A DNA stretch of 64,000 nucleotides from Cavia porcellus (lineage: Eukaryota > Chordata > Mammalia > Rodentia > Caviidae). The stretch spans positions 142,264,982 to 142,328,981 of the forward strand of contig NW_026947484.1 in NCBI RefSeq assembly GCF_034190915.1, written 5' to 3'. The translations under genes were made by a program, and so were the position numbers. This document shows, piece by piece, positions 55,641 to 64,000 of this stretch (its first letter is position 1; each line of letters opens with the position of its first letter). The notes below the pieces were generated by a model. That model saw only the letters and a list, made by a program, of their open reading frames with translations. It was not told the DNA's origin and did no database searches.

Positions 55641-56990
55641 CCAAACACATTCACTGGAAGGAAGATAGCTTCTTTAATAAGTGGTGCTGGAAAAACTGGC
55701 TCACCACATGCCAAAGATTAAAACAGGACTCAAATCGTTCAACATGTAGTAAGTTAAAATCAGAATGGATCAAAGATCTGAGTACTGAAACATTACTTAG
55801 TACTCAGAAACATTAAATCTGCTGGAAGACAGAGTAGGTAAATTTCTTGAAGACACTGGTGTAGGCAAAGACTTTATGAGCCAAACCTAGATTATTTGCA
55901 CAAGAACTATCACAAGGAATCAACAGTGACCTACTGCAAAGCTGGTGTGCAGCAAGAGAAACCACCACCAGAGTGAAGAGGCAGCCTGCACCATGGGAGA
56001 AAATGTAAATGGGAGAACATATAAATAACTCAGAAAAATCAATCATCTCATATTTAACAACCCGATCCAAAAATGGGCATGTGAGATGAATACACACTTC
56101 TCAGATGAAGAAATACAAATGGCAAGTAAATACGTGAAAGGATGTTCAACATCACTGGCCATTTGAGAGATGCAAATTAAAACAACAGTGAGATTCTACC
56201 CCAGAAACAATGGCTACTATGAAGAAACCAAACAATAACAAATGGTGAAGGGGCTGTGGGGGAAAAGGATTCCTTCTCCGCTGTTGGCTGGAATGCAGAC
56301 CGGTGTAAAAACTATGGAAATCAGTGTGGAGATTCCTCAAGAACTAGGTCTAGAGGTCCCATTCAACCCAGCTATTGCCCTTCTGGGTGTCTTCCCAAAA
56401 GAATTATGAACATCATACCACACTGATATATGTGTACTCACATTTAAAGCAACACCTATCTTGGCACAAACGAAATGCCCATCTGCTGAGGAATGGAGAA
56501 AAGAGATGTGGTACTTTATACAGTGGAGCACTCCTCCTCTGTAAAGAAGGATACACTGGAGACTTTTATAGGTAAATGGATGCAAGAAGAGACCATACTC
56601 ATAAGTGAAGTAAGTAAGACACACATGTGTAAATATCATATTGTTTCATTAGTGTGAGAAGCTGAAAGAAAAAAAAACCACATGTATATGTGTGTGTGCA
56701 TATAAAAATAGTGACGATAGTTATACTACTGGTTTCTCTGCATTCACTGAAGACAAAGATTTGTACTGGTATGGTTCAGACAATTGAGTGTAGATGTCCT
56801 GTGCATTGGACAAATGATATGAGGATGAAAATGCACCATGTATGTACCATTTTTGCTCCCTGATTGACATGTTTTGAATTTGGCTGTATTCTTCTTCTTC
56901 TTCCTCTTCTTCTTTTCCTCCTCCACCTTCCCTTCATCCTCCTTGTCCTTCTCTTCCATTTCTCCTCCTCCTCCTTTTTTACTCTTGAAA

Positions 56991-59439
56991 AAAATCAATT
57001 TGGAAAAACATAGAAAATAAAAGTCAATCTTTTAGCTCCCTGCTTCAGTTCAAGTTCATTTCCTTGCAATAGCTGCCATGCACATGACAGCAAGTGACCA
57101 GAAAGCCAGGGATGGAGGACTCACATAAATAATTGTGATGTTGATGCACACATAAAAGGAGCAATCAGCGTTAAGCTCAAGCAGAACACCACTCTTTGCA
57201 ATGCCACAAAGACAGACCATACTAGAAAGGAAGCTGCTCACGGGAATAGAATTATGAATAAAAATTGTACTGCACGGTGTATTGACATACATATTGTCAA
57301 TATTTTCAATTTACAGATGAGCTCACGGGTAGATCCTATGCAGTCGAGAAGAGTAAATTTAGGCAAGGACACAGAGGTAGAAGCCACATTGCTATTCTTC
57401 CAACCCAGGCTTCTGTCTGCATTTGACTCATATGATCAGATCCTTCGATGGAGGATTCAAGAGGCCTAAGTAGGCCCCATCAATTATATTTGTCTAGCTG
57501 TGTGCTTCTCACGTACAGTTCTGTCTTGCTCTTTGCACAAAAATTGCTCTGTGTTCTTCTAACCTGGGCTGTCCCACTTCAACAGCATCACACGCTTCCA
57601 GACAGGTACCTACTCCCCACCCAAGCCTCACACCTGGTCTCCTCTCATCTGCCAGCTCCCTCTGCAGTTATAGCTCCTCTGCCAGCAAGGATGTAGTGAC
57701 TGCTTTATACTCTACACACTCTGAGAAAACACACACAGACATTCTTATCTCAGGGGCATGCTTGTCAGGCTGCTGCGGTCATGCAAGGACACATTTATAG
57801 AATAGCAAATTTATATTTAAATTTTATAGCAAAGTTAAAAATCAATTACTGGCCTGTGGCTATGCTCCTGCTGCTTGTCACGCAGTTAGCCCGATAAAAT
57901 CAGTCAGCCTTGACAATCTGCATCCAGCTGTTGCTGCGTGATAATGCACTGGCTCAACTTGACTGTGTCCACTCTCAAGACTGTGTTCTTCCTTACTTAG
58001 GAAAATATATGTTGTTTCCAACCTGCTTCAAGGACTTCATGTTTTGGACAGAATGGCCCTGTTGAGGACATATTTGACTCTGCTTGCTCCAGTCAGATCC
58101 CTCTCCTCCTTTCCAGGAATGTACTTAGAACTAGCTTGCTTGACAACACATGGCTTCATTCATGCAACCAGTCATGTAATCCCCTGCCATCAGCCTTGTA
58201 CTTCCTGCTTGCAAACTGTATTTAAACTGAACTCTAAGCGGAATCATGGCTGGTGATTTGGAACTGGTTCCCACCAGCCCTCTAGCATAGTAAAAGTTGT
58301 CTTCTAACTGCGTGGTGCAAAGAGACTTCCATTTGGTTTGAGATCCGTTTTTCTGCAACAGTCTCACTGCCTTCAGGGAAACATCTCAAGGACAAACACA
58401 ACCAGGCTCCAGTCCAGTTTTCCCCATCTGGGCTCCCTAGCTTTCCAACTGCTCCCCATTTCAGAGGTGCAAAAAGAGAAGACCCTGGGCACATGAAGGG
58501 ACCTCTTCAGGTGATTCAACTGGTATATCACAGAGTTAGAATGCACAGCCCCTGGTGTCTGAGTCGGTGTGACAGGGCCTGCAATTACCAAGACTTGCAA
58601 ACTCTCAAACACTAAGCAGGGGCACAACATGGCCTTCTGAGAGGTGAAGAACAAAATGTCTAACCATTGTGTGATAGGCAGACTGAAAGGTAGACTACAT
58701 AAATTAAAAATGTATGCCACAAAACCAAAGGCAGTCCCTGAAATAACCACAGAGGTAAAGTGAATACAGGGAGAAACTGGACTGATATAAAACCCGCGAT
58801 CACAATGGGGCTTCCCACAGAAGGACTGGCACAAGCAGCCAACTGCGCATGCACCAGAGGAATGACTGCATTACCTGATCGCACAAAATAACGGAATCCA
58901 CATAATTCTAGAAAGACACGCGGTTGTTTAGCTACAGACAACTGTACAGAAAAATAATGGAAGCAAGGCCTTTGCCAAAAGGAATGAAGAAGGTACTGAG
59001 GATGATTCTGTCCTTCCAAGGTTTTCGGGTTCCCAGATGCCTCCTCTTCTTTCTGTCTGCAGGAAAGTTTATCCTTGGGAAGGTCCTCCCATTTGTGGCT
59101 GGCTTGCTCCCGGTGTTGCCACAGTAGAGAAACAGCTCATCCAACTTTGTTTTAAATGAGATCAATGCGTTTAATTCTGGTACACTGGGAGCACAGGTAA
59201 CCTTTTGAAACTTTTCATCCCTTCTCAGTCGCCCCAAAAGCAGTTCTTCCTGGGTGAGGGCTTTGGAGTCAGAAGCCCTGGTAGCTTCATCCCCTGCCAC
59301 CACCTGCTCCTTCCCCGCCTCCCCTGTCACAGGTGGCTCAGCCCCCCAAGGCTGAGAACTCAACCCCAGGGAGGCTGTGTAAGCAGAACTTCCCCTTCTG
59401 CAAGAGTCCCATTTCCACGCTGAGGGCTCTTCACCCCAG
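56991..59439. other. No recognised gene
   Basis: Unique-looking DNA. Minus-strand frames 58,373-58,834 (153 codons), 58,660-59,019 and 58,932-59,363 (143 codons) are the longest non-repeat frames here. They overlap each other and show no domain I know. Confidence 0.4.
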
Positions 59440-59865
59440 GGATGGCGATGGGATTCTTTGCACGAGGTCCTACTGAGCGCCCCGTGAGTGGACCCGAGAC
59501 CACGCCCCGCGAACCCGGAGTCCGGAAATGCTCAGGGTCAAACCAGGGAGCCCCGGCGGGCGGAGGCTGCTGTGGGGCGGTCGGTGGGAGGGAGAGGAGG
59601 GGTTGGAAGGAGAGGGGCGCTGGCTCCCCAGGGCGCGAGGAGCGCCCTGAATTGCAGGAGCCGCCCCAATCCCAGCCGGGTCTCTCAGCGCCGGCTCCTC
59701 TGGAGCCACCAAGCTGCTCCTCCCACCTCGCAGTCCCAGGAGCGCCGGTTTGCAGCGCTGCTGGTCACAGCCCTGCTCTCTCCTGCCGCACCAGGCTTTG
59801 GAAGTCGCTGAAGAGAAGGCAGACCCAGGGGACCCCTGGTGCGGATTCGGGGTTGGAGACCTGAG
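59440..59865. promoter_or_regulatory. CpG-rich block upstream of tRNA-Asn
   Basis: GC- and CpG-rich DNA with GCCCCGCGAACCCGGAG, GGCGGGCGGAGG and CAGGGCGCGAGGAGCGCCC tracts. Frames on both strands (for example 140 codons at 59,442-59,864) are Pro/Gly/Arg-rich and overlapping, so coding is doubtful. Confidence 0.45.
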
Positions 59866-59904
59866 TTTTCAGCCTCTTTGCAGGCGACAGGGTACCAAGA
59901 TCAT

Positions 59905-59978
59905 GTCTCTGTGGCGCAATGGGTTAGCGCGTTTGGCTGTTAACCGAAAGGTTGGTGGTTCGAGCCCACCCAGGGACG
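59905..59978 (+). tRNA. tRNA-Asn (anticodon GTT)
   Basis: A 74-base intronless cloverleaf. Acceptor GTCTCTG pairs with CAGGGAC plus discriminator G. D-arm GCGCAATGGGTTAGCGC. Anticodon arm TTTGG CTGTTAA CCGAA (one T-G wobble). T-arm GGTGG TTCGAGC CCACC. A and B boxes are intact and a T4 terminator lies at 59,990-59,993. All conserved positions are present, so it is probably functional. Confidence 0.96.
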
Positions 59979-60449
59979 ATACATGATGCTTTTGCAAGGA
60001 AGGTACCTCTGCCTTATTAACTGCAGAGGAGCCACGTTGCCTCCCTCCCAGGTTCAACTCACCTCCCTTCTGGAAAGCTCCACATGGCCTGATGATGTGC
60101 TGGAGAAATCAGAAACCTAGACTTTTCAGAAACGAGAGACCTAAGACTCTCCTTTCCTTTTGGTCCCCTAAAGTCCTTGTTCTCTCCCCTTTGTAGGCAG
60201 TCCTGGAACACGCAGTTTTCCCATGAGCGGTCTGAGGCCAGCACTGCTTCCTTATTCCCAGGGAGCTATCTGGACTCACTGGTCGCCCTCTGGATCACGT
60301 TGTCACCTGTGAAATCATCTTAAACACCCTCTCCATTTTTTGAGAAACAGCAATTCTTCCCTAATATTGTAGAGAAAGTTAGGGGACAGGTAGAGAAAGT
60401 TAAAGGGCCACAGCAAGGTTTCTAGCCAATAAAGTCTTGAACCCCTGCA

Positions 60450-60455
<6 letters not shown>

Positions 60456-60492
<37 letters not shown>
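60456..60492 (+). repeat. (GA)n microsatellite
   Basis: About 18 GA units. Flanking DNA (59,994-61,500) otherwise shows no recognised gene or repeat. Confidence 0.95.
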
Positions 60493-60493
<1 letters not shown>

Positions 60494-61502
60494 CTGAAAG
60501 AAACAGGGAAAGCTCCTAAGGCTGGCCTGGCTCACTACATGCCAAGACACAGCCCCTCCATCCTCGATTAAGCACAGGAGAAACAGAGTGGGGAGGAGGG
60601 GACACTACCATAAAGACCCACTCAGTACATAAAATACAAACCAACACCTACGCACTCACACATCCATGTACATATAAGTACATACACAGTTTATTATTCT
60701 CACCATATTAATACATTAAAGTACACACATATTTTGTCTACTAACTTGGCCTTGAAGATAACTCTGCCATAAATTGCATGCATCTGATCCTCATAAAGAG
60801 ACCAAGGAAGTGTTTATCCAAAAACATACCAGTAGGACCTGGAAGGGCCAAGGGCCAAATCAGGTGTCTCAGAGCCCAAAGTGGCCAATCAAGGTATCAT
60901 AGCTCTCCAAGGAGAAGAGTCCCTTTCTTCCATATTCCCCCAGTGCCAGATGTGGACTCTGTATCTACATATTTTCTCACTTGTTCTCAAAGAAGTGATT
61001 TTGTTTCCCCGTTTCTATGTTGAGCTTGAAGTGCACCCGCTTGGTTTCATATGGAAATGTTAACGCATTTCAGTTGAATTTCTGGGTGACTTCAGCAAGA
61101 AGCCCAAAGTTGTCCTTTAACTTTACATCAGATTTCCAGCTCTGGCTTCTTAGGGTTCAGAAACAGGACAGATTCTCAATAACAACATTTCAAGATCTGT
61201 GAAAAAAGACTAGCATCTGATAAATACAGGAAAGGCCCACTTTTCCAATGAAATCCTTTTTTCCTCTAAAGTTATCCCTTCGTTCATCAGAGATGATCAC
61301 AGTAACACAAATTGTTTTATCAAACAGGACTGGTTCCATTGTACTTGCTCTGATTATTTAACAGAAGTGCAATAAGAGCACAGAGGGAGTGCTGAGGCTC
61401 TTTTGGAGTCAGCTTTGTTGGGATTTTAATAAGGAATCAATCTCAAATTAGACCTTTCAAAGCCTCTCCTTGCTAAGAAGCCAGACAAGGACTTACCATC
61501 TG

Positions 61503-61885
61503 TCATGGTTCACATCTCGCTGTGCCCCAAGAGCCTCATGTGCTCCAGGGTGAGGCTTTTGGCAGCTGACTGGATCATGGGGCTTTAGAGGAGACTTGGT
61601 GTTAGGAGGTAGGGCCGAAGCAGGAGAGGTGGGGCACAGAAAGTGTGATGGGGAAGGGTTTAACTCCCTTCCTGGTGCTCTCTGAATTCTCTCTGCATCC
61701 TGGAATAATGATGTGAGTGAGCAGCTTACATTACACAACTTTTTACTGTACCCCTTCTGCTGGGGCCACTGACCACACAAGGACTGAATCTTCTAAAATG
61801 AGCCAGAGTGAAACTTTCCTGCTTTAAATTGCAGATCTCATGTATTTGGTCTCAGCAATAAGGAAGGTGATTGAGACACCATCCA
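61503..61885 (+). repeat. MaLR-type LTR
   Basis: Runs from GTCATGGTTCACATCTC through CCTGGTGCTCTCTGAATTC to TATTTGGTCTCAGCAATAAG, the closing block of MaLR LTRs. Diverged; no AATAAA in the usual place. Confidence 0.55.
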
Positions 61886-62759
61886 AATCTGCCCACAGTA
61901 CCTATAGGTTTTGGTAAATTCCTGCCATCTCAAGATCTTCAGGAGGTATCTTTGTGCTCCTGGGCTACCTTCTCACACCACTGGGGAACTCCTCAACAGG
62001 GTATCACGACTTTTTTTTTTTTTTGACAACGACCTTATTTGGCTCCATAAACTAAACTTACATTCACCCAAGTAATCCATTGCTATCTGATGCGATAAGT
62101 GCTTCAGGCAAAGCTAGGCAAGGGAATCAATTTTATAATCATAACCTGTTTCAGTGGGACTAGATTCCTGATGTATGTATAGTAATGACGTTATTACCAT
62201 GGAAACAAATCACAAACACTTTCCATATTCTGGAACCATGGATGGATAAAGAGAAATACTTTCATTTCTTACACAAGCATAGCATCAGTGGGCTCAGTAC
62301 CCATGATCTCGCCACACCCCTATCCCTTTTGTGCATACACCAGAGGTGTCCTGCTCACCTGCCAAATGGTGAATTTCCTCATGCCCTGGGTCCCTGTTTG
62401 GATGCTAAATGGCCATGATCAGCACAGCTCGGTAACTTTGTGAGGTGAGGTTCACAAAGGACAGTGAGGTGAAGAGATAAAGAGAAGACACAAGTGGAGC
62501 TCTCTATCTCCTGTTTGGAAAAAAAAAGCCCCAAAACAAAGCAAGATTCTCAACAACTGCTGCACATTTATTTATACATGTGGCAGGTTGATGTCAGATA
62601 AAACCACTCTGCCTAGTAATTAGCTGGCTCTCACACCCCAAGGGTTTTCAGGGCTGGAACACCTGTTTGCTCAGGGTGCTTGGTGCCCTCCAGGCATTCC
62701 TCAGATACACCAGGCTCTGGCCTCCTCACGTGCCAATGATCTCCAGCTCAGCCCCTGCC
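61886..62759. other. No recognised feature
   Basis: Unique-looking DNA with a T-run near 62,010 and an A-run near 62,520. Confidence 0.4.
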
Positions 62760-64000
62760 AACATACTACACCAAGTTGTCTAAACTTCATGGAGCTTAAA
62801 ATCTCAATTTATCTGAAAGATTTCCATACAGCCCCTTACGGTTTGTGAATAGAAGTCCACTCAGTGCCTCATGGGATCATAGGGCTTAAGGCCTAGAGTT
62901 CCATGCTCAGCATTTGAAGCAAACTGGTTGCAAGCTCAAAAAGGTTTGGGTGATCTCGCCTCCATGGCACTTCGAGGGATTTTAGCTCCTGCAGCTTCTC
63001 TCTTAAACCCTCTCTGCTTGCTTTTTGCAGCTTTCCTTGGATGATTCACGTTCCTGGCTTTTCCAAACTTCTGGGGTCTCCACTGCACCTTTGGCTTCAC
63101 CCTTACATCTTTACAAATTGCCTGCTCAGAGGCACACTGTTTGGCCTCTCAGGCCCTTTGCAATTGAGGTGTAAGTCATCTTACCGTCAGAATTTGTGCA
63201 TTTTCCTTGCACCTAAAATCAGCACCATGTGGGTGCCACCAAGGTTTGCTGCCAGCTAGAGCAATAGCCAGGCTTTTCTCTATCTTGGCTGTAGAGGTCC
63301 ATTGTCTGGATCACTGGGCTCTGTGAATCGGATTGTGAAGAAATGCTTTTCTATGTTGCCGCCATTCTGCAACCTCATGTGGCCTCCATAGCCATTCTGG
63401 AGCATGGTGCTCTGCAGCTTTCTCCTCTGAGCAAATTCCTTCACTTTTGCAGTTTTGAGGCTGCAAAGGGTGGTGACCTACTGCTTCCTAGGATGCCTCA
63501 GCACCATCTTTCTTATCTCTCTGTTTCTTCTCAGCAATCAAAGTCTCAACTCTGTCTTTACAATCCACAGCTTTACTGGATTTTTCCTTCTGGCCAAACT
63601 CACAGTATTATAAATTATCCTGCTGGGCTCGTTGCTCTTGATTTGCAACATGAAGCCGGCTAAAAGCCCCAACAATAGCCATGCCACAGCCTCAACATTC
63701 AACTGTCATTGAAATTTCCATTTCCAGATTAATCAGTTCATTGCCCTTTGTCTCAGTCTCAGACAAAGTCTCTGGGCATGAGCAAAATGCAGACAAACTT
63801 TCTGCCAAGCCATAACACACATCATGGGTAGTGCAACAAGGACTGTAGTCCCTCTTCCCAGCAGAAACCTCCCAAGCCTGGTCTTTGCCATAAGGGTTTC
63901 TATCAGACTTCTGGTCTCCTGAGCTCTGACCAGAATCTCCTCTAGAGAGCATCCTAAGCTGCTCCAGCTCTGCGCATCCAGGAGACATGTCCAAACCTTT
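62760..64000 (-). mobile_element. MaLR internal region, antisense (runs off the window)
   Basis: On the minus strand the segment resembles the non-coding internal region of MaLR elements. Between about 63,990 and 63,720 it reads GGCAGAAAGTTTGTCTGC, ATTTTGCTCATGCCCAGAG and ACTTTGTCTGAGACTGAG, in the order seen in MaLR internal consensus. Open frames inside (for example 63,343-63,663) are not coding. Its LTRs are not clearly visible in the window. Confidence 0.6.

Larger units (their letters stand above)
52290..56990 (+). mobile_element. LINE-1 with promoter monomers, ORF1, internal deletion, RT and 3' end
   Basis: Order in sense: two 5' monomers (52,290-52,830), an ACAG microsatellite, ORF1 remnant from 53,023, a nested antisense insertion, ORF1 continuation, a deletion near 54,665, ORF2 reverse transcriptase to C-terminus (54,680-56,640), and a 3' UTR with GT-rich and CTT/CCT-rich tracts (to about 56,990). 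Multiple stops make it inactive. Confidence 0.88.

Noticed and set aside
56744..56998. Lys/Glu-rich minus-strand frame
   Set aside because: It translates the CTT/CCT-rich tract of the LINE-1 3' UTR.

Overview
This window looks like mammalian nuclear DNA from a rodent. The evidence is many B1-type (7SL-derived) and ID-type (tRNA-Ala-derived) SINEs, rodent-style LINE-1, MaLR/ERVL LTRs and class II endogenous retroviruses. The ID copies have an RGYGCCTNCCTTGCAAG core and a GGTACC end, and I saw no clear B2 or B4 elements. That suggests a non-murid rodent (a castorid-like lineage is a guess only). I found no intact protein-coding gene that I can name. Most open reading frames are chance frames or pieces of transposable elements. 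Start and end points of old repeats are estimates read by eye.

Layout. 0-8.6 kb: a 5'-truncated LINE-1 3' end, then SINEs and a MaLR LTR. 8.7 kb: an intact-looking tRNA-Gln(CTG) gene next to a CpG-rich block. 10.0-12.2 kb: a scrambled ERVL provirus with inverted LTR pieces and an antisense dUTPase remnant, abutting antisense LINE-1 ORF1 sequence. 14.7-16.8 kb: a decayed piggyBac transposase pseudogene cut by two B1 SINEs. 17.6-18.0 kb: a CpG island with a palindromic CRE, followed by sequence I cannot identify. 21.1-21.5 kb: a possible solo LTR. 22.6 kb: a short hAT-type MITE.

23.6-32.1 kb is the most active part. A young non-autonomous LTR element (396-bp LTRs with two differences, 5-bp target duplication, GC-rich repetitive interior) and a young class II provirus (315-bp LTRs with two differences, 6-bp target duplication, antisense) sit on either side of a degenerate tRNA-Asn(GTT) copy. 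Each lies within about 0.6 kb of it. The provirus keeps gag up to the capsid N-terminal domain, then jumps into integrase, then carries a collapsed env remnant. Its primer-binding site matches tRNA-Ile.

32.3-50.9 kb: a solo ERVL LTR, tRNA-Val and tRNA-His pseudogenes, MaLR LTRs, SINEs and an old antisense betaretrovirus-like relic (matrix, capsid and dUTPase pieces). 51.6-57 kb: a LINE-1 with two promoter monomers, ORF1, a large internal deletion, an RT domain and a 3' end; an antisense LINE-1 fragment is nested in ORF1 with a perfect 17-bp target duplication. 59.4-60 kb: a CpG-rich block next to an intact tRNA-Asn(GTT). 61.5-64 kb: MaLR LTR and MaLR internal sequence.

Together the window reads as a dispersed tRNA locus (Gln, Asn, Asn, with Val and His relics) in gene-poor DNA that is a sink for retroelements, two of which inserted recently.
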